Below, piece by piece: positions 44,859 to 58,973 of a stretch of 60,000 nucleotides of DNA (the first letter of the stretch is position 1; every line of letters begins with the position of its first letter). This stretch comes from Chrysomallon squamiferum. Taxonomy: Eukaryota > Mollusca > Gastropoda > Neomphalida > Peltospiridae. The stretch covers positions 35,512,801 through 35,572,800 of the forward strand of contig CM022670.1 in assembly GCA_012295275.1 (NCBI GenBank), read 5' to 3'. Position numbers and translations under genes: made by a program. The notes beneath the pieces are model-generated. The model was not told where the DNA came from. It worked only from the letters and a program-made list of their open reading frames with translations, and searched no databases.

Positions 44859-46859
44859 GGACAACAACATTAATAATCATAATCATAATAATGTGCAGAA
44901 ATTTATTTACCTGCTTATGTATTTTAATATTTATTTTATATTATTTTTATTTATTTAGTTACTGAATAATATTCTTTTTTTTTTTACTTATTCGGATTTC
45001 ATCTATTTATTTCTGTATCATATCTTTATCTTATTTATTTATTTATTTATTTATTTATTCTCTTGATTCTATAGATCTTTCTTAAATCATATGACATTTC
45101 TACACTAAATGTTTTTATATTATAGATATATACATAATAATTAGTGACAGTCAGAGAACGCCCATAAAAATTTGATCTATTTAATTTTTTCGGTCAGTGG
45201 CAATGGATATTTCATAAATATATTTTTCAACAGCTTAAACTGCGGACACACACACATACAGACACACATACACACATACAAACACACATAACAAGAAAGT
45301 ATTAAAGTATGTAATTATGGCAGTCGAGAGACATTAGCAGGGACGGAGAATAAACACAGTGGAACCCACCAACAAGGATAGAACCCGCTGCTATTCGCCC
45401 CAGAAGCTGCTGTCCGTGTGGACTGATAGATGAGAAAAACTGCAAGAAAATATTTAACATGATATCGGTCACACTTCAATAACTTAGTGCAAGCTACATT
45501 TAGGTTGTCAAAACAGCTTGCTGCAGTTATCGTCCTTTTTTTCAAGAAAAACAAGGTGGCCTTGTCAGAATTTCCAAGAAGTCGTTCTATTTTCACTTCT
45601 TCTTTCGGATTTCTCACGAATAATTCGTTTGGCAGCGCATATTTTAGGTAAGTTATTTTATAATTTAATATAAAGCAGCCGTCAAAACAAAGATTTATTT
45701 ACTCACCGTTTACAGGTGAACTATCGTAATTTTATTTTATCTACACTGTTACGAGATTTAACTCTACTCAGATTACAGAGGAGATACAGCAAAACGTTCC
45801 TTTTACACAGGAGACCCAGTTTCTACAGGTAATTCATATGACTGTTGCGCGTTTTCATAAAGTGAGTATTTATATAGTTTTTAGATTAGTGAAAAGTGTA
45901 GAAATATTTGGAGATAAATTCCGGCAAATAACTGGCAGGGTAATAGACCAGTACGCCAAATAGATGTAGAAGGAATTGATACGGAGAAAGTGTTTAAATA
46001 CAACATTAAAATAATATTTTTTTATTATCGTATTGTGTCTGTGTGTGTGTGTGAGTGTGTTTGTGTGTGTCTGTGTGTGTCTGTGTGTGTGTGAGTGTGT
46101 TTGCGAGGAACCGTTTAACTATAATACTATAAATTAAAATAATATTTCACTGGCGATTTTAACTGAACAGACCTAAGTAAGTCCATTTATTACTTAAATA
46201 TCCACTCTTATTGATCAAATGGAACAAAACCTTTATTCAGTGGCTGCAAAAAGCTTGCTGTAGTTATCGCCCTTTTTCAAAGAAAACCAAACAAGATGAC
46301 GTGTAAGAATTTCCAAGAAGTTGTCCTATTTTCACTTTTCCGTTCGCATTACTGACGATTAATTGGTTTGGCAGCGCAAATATTAGGTAAGTTATTTTAT
46401 AATTTAATATAAAGCTGCCGCCAAAACAAAGATACATTTATTTACCGTTAACTGGTCAACTATTACAATTTTATATATATATATGTATACTGTTACGAGA
46501 TTTAACTCTACTTGGAGACATGTCTTTCGTATAACTGTTGTGTTTGTTCATAAAGGGAGTATTTGGGTAGTTTTTGGAAATCTTTAGATTTGAAAGAGTT
46601 TTAGAAAGATTTTGAGATAACTATCGACAAATAACTGGCATCTAACACAGGAGTACAAGAGAGAGTGGTAGATGTTTTCTGAAATAATCGTTACGGAGAA
46701 CGTTCTTTTTTGATCATTTTTTTTTCTTCTTCCTTTGGTTGTTGTGAAATACTTAGTTTAAAGAATCTTTTATCTATAATAACAATTAATTTAAAATAAC
46801 ACTTTACTTGGCCATTTTAATCTAACAGATCCAAGAAAATGTGTTTAGGCTCTCTTCTT

Positions 46860-46890
<31 letters not shown>

Positions 46891-47315
46891 AACGAACGTT
46901 ACTGGAAAATGAATTCTTTAAATATTATTTTTCATTATTTTATAGCTTCTTTATTAACAAAATAAAATTTTAATATAATTTAAGAAACGAAATGAACAAT
47001 TTTGCACCTCCATTAATAAACACTGGCTATTCTAAACAGCTAAAAACTAAGTAAACACTTACGTAAATAAACATATATATTTATGATTAGTTAATATCTT
47101 TATCACTATAATTTAAGAGACAAAAATGTAAGTTTTTGCAGTCCAGTAATAAATACTTTATTAATATTATTAATTTACTGATATTTTTATCATTATCATC
47201 ACCATTATCACCAGCATCATCATCTGTAGTATCATCAGCATCATCCTCATTGTCATCGTTCATTATTATTATCATTATCATCAACATCATTATTATTATC
47301 ATTTCACTTTCTTAG
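43960..47315 (+). repeat. Upstream repeat block of unit G
   Basis: Second copy of the unit F block, offset 4456 bp at 40213/44669 and 4334 bp near its end, the difference being shorter simple repeats. It has an extended (ATT)n/(GTT)n run at about 44154-44288 and GGACCAGTT at about 44326. The (CA)n segment of unit F and the bases around it are deleted near 47156. Confidence 0.75.
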
Positions 47316-48359
47316 AACAATGAGCCTATCAAGTTCCAAGTTAGCCGACAGAGAACCCCGTGACAACATTTACAGGTACATTGACAGAAAGAGTCAGCCA
47401 GATACTCGTTATCTCGACATGTGTGCCAAGACGGTTGATGAAGTTGTACAATACCTGGACCAAAACCTTCCGTCTAAACTTCAAGATGCTCTACGCCACA
47501 AACTGAGTAGCACTCAGCAGGTGAACGTCAAGGAAATTTTAAAGGTAACTGCAGTTTGAAGTTTACTTTTTTATTATTAACAGCGAAATCTGTCATGACG
47601 ATGATCATAATGATGAAGATGTAATCAATAAACTGTTCGCATGTGTGCTTATTTGTTGGTTGGTAAGAGATATGTATGACTCCGTGTCTAAATACTTATA
47701 TGAATGCCGGATGTGTCTGTGTGAGTGTCTCTGCATGTGCATATATATATATACATCCGTGTGTGTGTGTGGGTGGGTGTAGTAGTGTTTGTGTGTTTTT
47801 CTATGTATATACATGTTCATATTCATATGAACATAATAGATCTAATAAATACAGAGAGAGAATGAAAAGATTTTGTACATTATATTTGTAGAAGACGTCT
47901 CATCTTTTACAGATCGTTAACTATGAATTAAAACCACTTTTGAAGAATGATATCTACATACTGTTTTATCTTTCAGGGGGGATCACTTGGCAAATCGACT
48001 GCAGTGAAAGAAAAATCCGACTCTGATTTAATCATTTTCTTGGACGGGATATCCAGTATCAAGGAACTGAGTGAACTAATGCCCAACATACTGGAGTGTT
48101 TAACAAACATGATGTCAGGAATGACAGTCAGCGGAGTGAAAACGACTGAAGTCAAACGCGTGACGAAGTTTTCTGTTGGTTTCATACTAACAACTCGTGA
48201 TGATTCAGAGATTGAAATGGATTTGTTTCCAGCACTGAAACTAACCGAGCCATATATGTAATTTATTCAAATTAATCTAACCAAACACCTATATCCTGCA
48301 TTGGTAAAGCTTATAAATAAAAAAGGTATATACATATATCTATCTATCTAACTATATGA

Positions 48360-48486
<127 letters not shown>

Positions 48487-48501
48487 ATCTATCTATATAT
48501 A

Positions 48502-48545
<44 letters not shown>

Positions 48546-48573
48546 AATTACTATTGCTATTGCTATTGTTATT

Positions 48574-48605
<32 letters not shown>

Positions 48606-49687
48606 TTTTATTTTTATTATTAAATAATAACTACGTAATGGAAATATATCAATCTCCTAGTCTGTTGGAGATAATATTATTTCAGATAATCAAGATTCGT
48701 TTAAGTGTATCTTTCTTGATACGAAGTCATTCATCTTTTATAATTAATATTTTTCTTCTGCAGCTTTTATTCGTACCTCCACATTAACACGATTATCACT
48801 GCCACATGGTCATGATCCGTCTTGATTTTCAAACAAGTCTGATAGAGGACGTGCATATGTGCATATTTGCTGGATATATGTCCATTTCTGTGTTTATTGT
48901 ACATTATTGTCACACACCTGCAATCAAATAACAAAGTTTTATATACAATCTTTTACATAGGAAAACTTTTTTCTCAACAGAATCTTTGAAAGATATTTAT
49001 CAAGAAATGGAGTCCTGTGATGAAGAACTTCGACAATATTACTTTTCAAGTCTCTTGCAACGTCAGTTTGAGTTCATAAAAGAATCTACAGAAGAAGTGA
49101 AAAGTGTCATCCGATTCATGAAATCTTGGGCAAAGGTATGTAATATTTTAAACTGCTACCCAAACTGATTTTCTTTAACTATAATCCGTATTTGTTTTTG
49201 TTTGTTTTTTGTTTGTTTTTATTTTGTTGTTGTTATTGTTGTTGGTGGTGGTGTTTGTTTTGTTTGTTTGTTTGTTTGTTGTTGTTTTTTTTTTTTAAAT
49301 AATTGCAGTGAATATTTTCATTATGGCCGTTCTTTAAAATTATTTGTAACTGAATCCTACTTCTTCTTCTCAACACGATCACTATGTTTTATTTCTCTCC
49401 TCCTCCTCGTTCTTCTTCACTTTTAAAATTCTGTTATCACACAGGTAGAAGACGTTCCGCTCAGATCCTATTTTATCGAGTTATTTGTCATCTTCAATCA
49501 TCCGAATGCGGATCAACAGAGCGACCGCTGACCAGATTTAGCCCTTCATGCTGGTGTGAGAAAGTGCCTACATATTCTTACCATGTGTGAGACATTGAAG
49601 ATAACTTTCTCAAAAAACTACGACTACAGAGACTATGGGAAAACATCTACTTCGTTAGTATAATATGACTTTTTAGCTTCTGCCTGC

Positions 49688-49789
<102 letters not shown>

Positions 49790-50992
49790 TTATGTTCCCT
49801 AAGAAAACGTATTACCACGTTTTCGCTGTTGTAAAACTTTTGCGTGCTATTCAAAACAGTTATTAGGTATTACAAATATTATTTATTTTGTACTGAGATG
49901 ATATGACAACAAAAAGCCCGCTTTCATCATTCCATAATATTTATTTTCTTCTATCAGTAAGAAAGAATAAAGTTTCAAAACGAATAATAGAGGACAGGAT
50001 ATATATTATGAAATTCTTTATCATGCGTTGCACTTCTTATTTAAGCAGGACAGAGATATTGTACTCTGAGAACATCATATGTAATAATTTTAACGTTTCT
50101 CATTTCCTTTTATTTACAGAACTGTTCCATATCTTCTTGATCCGGCCAATCCGTTCATGAATCTAGCACCGAGTCCACAAAAGGCTGTAATTGTAAGCAT
50201 GAAAGCAAAAGAATTCCTCGACAACTGCATTTCAATAAACGAGATATAAATCAGGATTTTTTGTGGAGTGATGTTTATAGCTGAAGGACTGAAAATATAA
50301 ACTTTTCAAAATAGCACGTATTTCTTGACAGTCTAGAATCTAGTAAGCAACAATTTGTCTGTTAAAATAATTATTTTGTCTGACAGAGATAGCATACATT
50401 GCCGATTTTTCTTCTTATGATTATTGATAGTTTACTTTAATCAGAACAAATCACTTCTACTGAATGATCAAGAAAGTATTAATGTGGTGTAATTCAAATT
50501 TCATTTGTGTTCTCGTTTTGATTGTAACATCACTGTTTCAGTTCTAGAAACGAAGTATCTAAAATAATTAGATTAATCATTTAGTCTCACAACTTTAAAT
50601 GTGTTATGTAGTATTATCAAGATTTAAGAATGACTAACACAAAATACTATTGATATTATCTGTAATAATTAATCTTTAAAATGAAATAACATTTACAATT
50701 GTTTCAGCATTTGTTTTTGTTTTTAATTATATTTACGCGGCACAAAAACCGACATAACACAACATTAAAGACAATTTTTAATAAATAACGTAAACGTAGC
50801 AGACAACAGTTTAAATTATTGGACAAATTTGATTGGTCATTTCGGTCATTTATAAAATAAACAATACATAACAGGAAAAAAAGACGGTACACACGCGACG
50901 GCTGATGTACACAAAGCGATTTTAACAGACTTTTTTTTCTCTATTTAACAGTCTGAGTTTTACTTTAGAAAAGTAAAACAAAAGCAACGCGT

Positions 50993-51245
50993 TTAGCTAT
51001 GTTCTGGATCCTGTAAGTTTAACAATTGTTTATGCAGATGGAACTGTTTCTGAGTTCTGGATTTGGGTTTAGTCTTCAAGACATCGAATTTTTTCGAATT
51101 TGATATCGGTCTCAATTTTCTTAGCTTCGGTTGTGTCCACGGCAACGCTATGCATATCCGTTTATCTTTCCGCTCGTGTTGGGGGCTTTGCATTTGCTTG
51201 GATACTCTCTGACAGACAAGCAAATATCTTCTATGTTTTGATCAA
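50993..51245 (-). pseudogene. Vitellogenin-like last-exon scrap V7
   Basis: The minus-strand sequence still resembles the C-terminal exon (FDVLKTKPKSRTQK) but has frameshifts and a changed Cys context. Its duplicate is at about 54523-54775 (V8), nearly identical. Confidence 0.4.
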
Positions 51246-51739
51246 AGTCGTGTGGTCTGAGAAATAGTTTTAAATATCATGATCAGAAACATATGTCTAA
51301 CTAAAGAATAAAAAGCATATTTCTAGGATAGCAAAATGGGGAAAAAATCATCATCATTATGCACTTCTTGTTTTTAAAATGTTTTAGTATCCTAATGGAC
51401 TAATCAGTAATAGCTGATATTTAACATTTATAATAGAATGCTGTTTATATATTGATATTTTAGAAAGTACGGTTAGTAAGTTTATTTACATTTAATCACC
51501 TGATCCTACTCTGTCCCTATATACATGGACCGCTTTCGCTATTAATATTTCTAACAATTAACTCGTGTAGCAGCGCAAATATTAGATAAGTTATTTCGCA
51601 ATTTAATATAAAGAATCCGCTTATATTTCTACGGTTTAACCTCACTGTGGCTTAGTAAGGGATTAAGTGATAAGGCTGAACGCTTCAGTCGCTATAGTCA
51701 GTGTCATTAAAGTGAACACTTACTCAGAATCCAAGACTT

Positions 51740-52048
51740 TGTCACCGAACACTGGATTGAATCTCCCGGCAGAAAAGTCTGGAACCATTTCGAAACAAAT
51801 GGTACCAGAACCACTAATCATGCGGAGGACTGGTATTTGAAACTGAAGACAACGGATATAATTTAGAAAGAGCAGGCCTTTGTTAAAGCTACAATTTTAT
51901 AATTAGAGCTGGTGGAAGGTTGACATCAAAACGTAGGAAACACCAGCAAATTCACTTTGACATACGCCAACAGCAAATGCTCCTCTTGACAGGACAGAAA
52001 ATTCCAATAGAATATGCTGATTCCCTCTCCCATTTTCTTGGACTGTGA
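51740..52048 (+). mobile_element. MULE-type transposase C-terminal remnant
   Basis: A plus-strand frame reads VWNHFETNGTRTTNHAEDWY (51777 onward), matching the W-N-x(n)-RTNN-x-EGWH pattern found downstream of the MULE transposase catalytic domain. It is followed by a TAG at 51864 and by KIPIEYADSLSHFLGL-like debris up to about 52048. Frames are broken, and no terminal repeats or DDE residues are identifiable. The duplicate is at about 55270-55580. Confidence 0.5.
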
Positions 52049-52741
52049 AATATTATATGTCACTTGTTGCTATTTGGGGAAATGAAGAGCCAAAGAAAGA
52101 AAGAAAGGGAAGTAGAATCGAAAATATTGTGCTGAATCGTTTTGATTTTGTTAGTCTGCTAACACCAAATTATATAACATAACATAATATAATATAATGA
52201 AGAAGAATAAAACATAACATAATGGAATGGAATACGATAGGAAAACTACAGTTTTGTTGGTCTTTTGGGAAATAAACTATACTGACATCCCCTATAGTTT
52301 CATCATATGCTATTCTTGACTGCTTCAGTAATATATAAAAATAGGTGCGGGCACAGTGAGGTGACCCCCATCTATACTGTCACGAAATCTAACTCTACTT
52401 AGATTACAGAGGAGATACAGCAAAACAGTCTGCTTACACACGAGATCCGGGTTGTACAGGTAATTCGTGTGACTGTCGTGCTGGTTCATAAAGTGAGTAA
52501 TCAGATAGGTTTTGTTAATCTTATAGATCTGAAATACCCACAGAAAATTTTTGAGATAACTATCGACAAAAAACTAAAAGGGTAAAAGAGGAGTAAACGA
52601 TACAAAAAGAACTTTTGTAGACGAAGCTTTTAAATATAACATTAAAATATATATATTCTTAAACAAACGTTAATGGAAAATGAATTCTTTAAATATTATT
52701 TTCCATTATTTTACAGCCTTTTTTATAACTGATTAAAATTA

Positions 52742-52783
<42 letters not shown>

Positions 52784-52909
52784 TCATTCATTGATTTAGT
52801 CTTCTATTTATTATGATTATTTTGATATCATTGTCATTAATGTATTCATCATCATCATCATTATTGTTATTATTAGTATTATTAATATTAATATTATTAT
52901 TATTATTAT

Positions 52910-53518
52910 TATTATTACTGAGATAATATTGTTTCAGAAGATCAGGATTCAGGTGCACTGTAATCTAAATCCTTTCATCCTTTAAAAAAAAAAATTCTAA
53001 TGCATTTACTTATACCGCTTCATTAACACGGTTATCACTGGTGCGATATATGATCATGAACTGTCTTGATTTCCAAACAAATCTAACAGAGGAATTGCAT
53101 GTATCCATATTTGCGGGATATATGTTCATTTCTGTATTTATTATACTTTGTTCTCAGAAATCTGGAATCAAATAACCAAGTTTTATATACAAACTTCTAT
53201 ATAGCAAAAAAATGTTTGGGGAGTTGTTGTTGTTGTTGTTTTTGCAAGTACATTGTCTTAACAGAAAGGAAATGTTCCAAAGAAATAATTGCAATGAAGA
53301 TTTTCATTCTGGCCGTTCTTTAATGCAATTTATCATTATCATTTTATTCTTCTTCTTGTCAGCATGATCACTATATTTATATGTAATATTAATATCCTCT
53401 TCTCAAAAACAAATTATTAGTCCTATGAATATTATGATACGTTCTCCGACAACAACAACTATGGAAAAACACCTACTGGTTTATTATAATAAGAATGTTT
53501 AAATTATCCCTGCCAAGG

Positions 53519-53587
<69 letters not shown>

Positions 53588-53790
53588 ATTATGTACTCTG
53601 AGAACATCATATGTAATAATTTTAACGTTTCTCATTTCCTTTTATTTACAGAACTGTTCCATATCTTCTTGATCCGGCCAATCCGTTCATGAATCTAGCA
53701 CCGAGTCCACAAAAGGCTGTAATTGTAAGCATGAAAGCAAAAGAATTCCTCGACAACTGCATTTCAATAAACGAAATAAATCAGGATTTT
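52910..53790 (+). pseudogene. OAS-like pseudogene H (3' remnant)
   Basis: Contains intron 2 sequence (52910-53200), intron 3 sequence (53265-53400) with exon 3 deleted, the last ~40 bp of exon 4 (about 53440-53480, TTCTCCGACAACAACAACTA), a (GA)n tract at 53521-53582 and exon 5 from 53652. In exon 5 the Trp of LLDNW is Cys, as in G, and the last codons are shifted. Exons 1 and 2 are absent. Confidence 0.75.
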
Positions 53791-54522
53791 TTGTGGAGTG
53801 ATGTTTATAGCTGAAGGACTGAAAATATAAACTTTTCAAAATAGCACGTATTTCTTGACAGTCTAGAATCTAGTAAGCAACAACTTGTCTGTTAAGATAA
53901 TTATTTTGTCTGACAGAGATAGCATACATTGCCGATTTTTCTTCTTATGATTATTGATAGTTTACTTTAATCAGAACAAATCACTTCTACTGAATGATCA
54001 AGAAAGTATTAATGTGGTGTAATTCAAATTTCATTTGTGTTCTCGTTTTGATTGTAACATCACTGTTTCAGTTCTAGAAACGAAGTATCTAAAATAATTA
54101 GATTAATCATTTAGTCTCACAACTTTAAATGTGTTATGTAGTATTATCAAGATTTAAGAATGACTAACACAAAATACTATTGATATTAACTGTAATAATT
54201 AATCTTTAAAATGAAATAACATTTACAATTGTTTCAGCATTTGTTTTTGTTTTTAATTATATTTACGCGGCACAAAAACCGACATAACACAACATTAAAG
54301 ACAATTTTTAATAAATAACGTAAACGTAGCAGACAACAGTTTAAATTATTGGACAAATTTGATTGGTCATTTCGGTCATTTATAAAAATAAACAATACAT
54401 AACAGGAAAAAAGACGGTACACACGCGACGGCTGATGTACACAAAGCGATTTTAACAGACTTGTTTTTCTCTATTTAACAGTCTGAGTTTTACTTTAGAA
54501 AAGTAAAACAAAAGCAACGCGT

Positions 54523-54775
54523 TTAGCTATGTTCTGGATCCTGTAAGTTTAACAATTGTTTATGCAGATGGAACTGTTTCTGAGTTCTGGATTTGGGTTT
54601 AGTCTTCAAGACATCGAATTTTTTCGAATTTGATATCGGTCTCAATTTTCTTAGCTTCGGTTGTGTCCACGGCAACGCTATGCATATCCGTTTATCTTTC
54701 CGCTCGTGTTGGGGGCTTTGCATTTGCTTGGATACTCTCTGACAGACAAGCAAATATCTTCTATGTTTTGATCAA
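54523..54775 (-). pseudogene. Vitellogenin-like last-exon scrap V8
   Basis: Duplicate of V7 at an offset of 3530 bp, nearly base-for-base the same. Confidence 0.4.
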
Positions 54776-55269
54776 AGTCGTGTGGTCTGAGAAATAGTTT
54801 TAAATATCATGATCAGAAACATATGTCTAACTAAAGAATAAAAAGCATATTTCTAGGATAGCAAAATGGGGTAAAAATCATCATCATTATGCACTTCTTG
54901 TTTTAAAAAATGTTTTAGTATCCTAATGGACTAATCAGTAATAGCTGATATTTAACATTTATAATAGAATGCTGTTTATATATTGATATTTTAGAAAGTA
55001 CGGTTAGTAAGTTTATTTACATTTAATCACCTGATCCTACTCTGTCCCTATATACATGGACCGCTTTCGCTATTAATATTTCTAACAATTAATTCGTGTA
55101 GCAGCGCAAATATTAGATAAGTTATTTCGCAATTTAATATAAAGAATCCGCTTATATTTCTACGGTTTAACCTCACTGTGGCTTAGTAAGGGATTAAGTG
55201 ATAAGGCTGAACGCTTCAGTCGCTATAGTCAGTGTCATTAAAGTGAACACTTACTCAGAATCCAAGACT

Positions 55270-55580
55270 TTGTCACCGAACACTGGATTGAATCTCCCGG
55301 CAGAAAAGTCTGGAACCATTTCGAAACAAATGGTACCCGAACCACTAATCATGCGGAGGATTGGTATTTGAAACTGAAGACAACGGATATAATTTAGAAA
55401 GAGCAGGCCTTTGTTAAAGCTACAATTTTATAATTAAGAGCTGGTGGAAGGTTGACATCAAAACGTAGGAAACACCAGCAAATTCACTTTGACATACGCC
55501 AACAGCAAATGCTCCTCTTGACAGGACAGAAAATTCCAATAGAATATGCTGATTCCCTCTCCCATTTTCTTGGACTGTGA
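55270..55580 (+). mobile_element. MULE-type remnant, duplicate copy
   Basis: Second copy of the 51740-52048 remnant, with substitutions such as ACCAGA to ACCCGA in the TRTTNH segment. Confidence 0.45.
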
Positions 55581-56278
55581 AATATTATATGTCACTTGTT
55601 GCTATTTGGGGAAATGAAGAGCCAAAGAAAGAAAGAAAGAAAGGGAAGTAGAATCGAAAATATTGTGCTGAATCGTTTTGATTTTGTTAGTCTGCTAACA
55701 CCAAATTATATAACATAACATAATATAATATAATGAAGAAGAATAAAACATAACATAATGGAATGGAATACGATAGGATAACTACAGTTTTGTTGGTCTT
55801 TTGGGAAATAAACTATACTGACATCCCCTATAGTTTCATCATATGCTATTCTTGACTGCTTCAGTAATATATAAAAATAGGTGCGGGCACAGTGAGGTGA
55901 CCCCCCATCTATACTGTCACGAAATCTAACTCTACTTAGATTACAGAGGAGATACAGCAAAACAGTCTGCTTACACACGAGATCCGGGTTGTACAGGTAA
56001 TTCGTGTGACTGTCGTGCTGGTTCATAAAGTGAGTAATCAGATAGGTTTTATTAATCTTATAGATCTGAAATACCCACAGAAAATTTTTGAGATAACTAT
56101 CGACAAAAAACTAAAAGGGTAAAAGAGGAGTAAACGATACAAAAAGAACTTTTGTAGACGAAGCTTTTAAATATAACATTAAAATATATATATTCTTAAA
56201 CAAACGTTAATGGAAAATGAATTCTTTAAATATTATTTTCCATTATTTTACAGCCTTTTTTATAACTGATTAAAACTA

Positions 56279-56337
<59 letters not shown>

Positions 56338-56459
56338 CTCATTCATTGATTTAGTCTTCTATTTATTATGATTATTTTGATATCATTGTCATTAATGTAT
56401 TCATCATCATCATTATTATTGTTATTATTATTATTATTAATATTAATATTATTATTATT

Positions 56460-57245
<786 letters not shown>

Positions 57246-57250
<5 letters not shown>

Positions 57251-57960
57251 GTTACAGAATTATATGCATTTCTTGGCAGTCTAGAAACTAGTAATCAACT
57301 ACATGAATGTTATAATAATTGTTTTCTTTAACAGAGATGGCAGTCATTGCTGACTTTTCTTCTTATAATTATTGATAGTTTATTTTAATCAGAAGAAATC
57401 ACTTCTATGGAATGATCACGAAAGTATTAATGTGATGTAATTCATATTTCATTTGTGTTCTCGTTTTGTTTGTAAGATCACTGTTTCAGATATGGAAAAG
57501 AAGTATCTAAAATAACTAGATTATCATTTAACCCCAAAATTTAAAATTAATTAGTTATGAAGTATTATCAAGATTTAAGAATGACTAACACAAAATAATT
57601 TTGAAAATAACTGTAATAGTTAATTTTTAATTAGGAAATATAGTTATAAAACAGTACGTTTAAAATTGCTTCAGCGTTTTTGCTTTTTATTTCTAAGGAA
57701 CACAGAAAGCAACATTAAAGACAATTTTTAAAAAATAATGTAAAAGCAACAGACAAGAATTTAAATTACTGGACAAACTGATATGTCATTTCGGTGGCCA
57801 TTACAAACCATAGATACCTCGTTATGTTTTTAAACTCATCACGTGAAATGTATTTTTCAGAATGGATTGTCTATACAAAATAATTTATAGCTGACATTAT
57901 AAGTTAAACTTTTTATTAAAACAAACAATACAAAACAAGAAAAAAGACACGACACGAGCG
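57246..57960 (+). repeat. Conserved 3' flank of unit I
   Basis: Last copy of the shared 3' flank in the window. No gene seen. Confidence 0.65.
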
Positions 57961-57984
57961 ATGGCTGATGTACAGAAACAAAAA

Positions 57985-58376
57985 TTAACAGATTTGGGTT
58001 TACCCTTCAAGACATCGAATTTTCCTAATTTGACTTCGGGGTTGTCTATGGCAATGCAGTATATGTCCACTTTTCTTTCAGCTGTTGTTGGGGCCTTGAA
58101 TTTGCTTGGACATTCTTTGGTCGGCAGAATAGAGAAGTAAATCTGTTTGGTCTTCTTCAAGGTTTTGATCAGAGAGGTCTGACAAATGGCGCATGTTTCT
58201 CAAATGGTATCAAATAACATTTTTAGAATCCTATGTCTGACTAAAAAATGAAACGCATATTTCTAGGATAGTAATATCAGAAAAGTATGGATTAGAAGCT
58301 ATGATTAATATTATCCTCATTATCATCATCGTCGTCGTCGTCATTATTATCATTATTATTATTATTATTATTATTG

Positions 58377-58408
<32 letters not shown>

Positions 58409-58702
58409 GGTGGTGGTGGTGGTGGTGGTGGTGGTGGTGGTGTAATATTTGTTTACTTTTTAATTACTTTTTTTTGCTGGTTATGAAATATTTAAGAGAA
58501 TCTGTAATATGTGTTTTAAAAATGAAAACTGAACTAACCAGCATGCTCATGGTGGCACTGTGGTTCTGGAATGAGGTAGCTGGACACGAAGGGAGTGGGG
58601 ACAGTATACACGTTACCCTTTGGTCCTTCGTATTCGGCTATCCACTGACCGTCAGAGTTACTGCACAAACCACAAGTCTTTTTTTCTGAAAACTGGAGAC
58701 AC
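57985..58702 (-). pseudogene. Vitellogenin-like fragment V9 (two broken exons)
   Basis: The last exon (about 57985-58206) retains KECPSKFKAPTTAERKVD but lost about 25 bases in the AKKIETEV segment and its C-terminal end. The vWD exon (about 58536-58702) retains EYEGPKGNVYTVPTPFV and CGLCSN-type sequence but has a deletion near the NEHAG end. The intron holds (ATT)n, (GTT)n and (GGT)n tracts. Confidence 0.45.
58394..58442. repeat. (GGT)n microsatellite
   Basis: GGT run continuing from (GTT)n. Its poly-Gly open frame is a repeat translation. Confidence 0.95.
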
Positions 58703-58942
58703 CTGTTTTGCAATGAGAAACAAAATACGGTTCATCAAATGTTTGTAAAATGATTTTGAGGAGGATTATTGGTTATATATATTGTTGTTTGTTTTGTTGT
58801 GTTTTGGGGGCGGTTTTGGGGGGGGTTGGGTGGGTTTGTTTTGGTGTTGTTTTTTTGATGGTTTGTTTGTTTTTCTTTCTCTTTAAAATATTATTTCGAT
58901 TTATAATATAATTCCTTTTTACTATTATTATTATTAGTAGTA

Positions 58943-58973
<31 letters not shown>

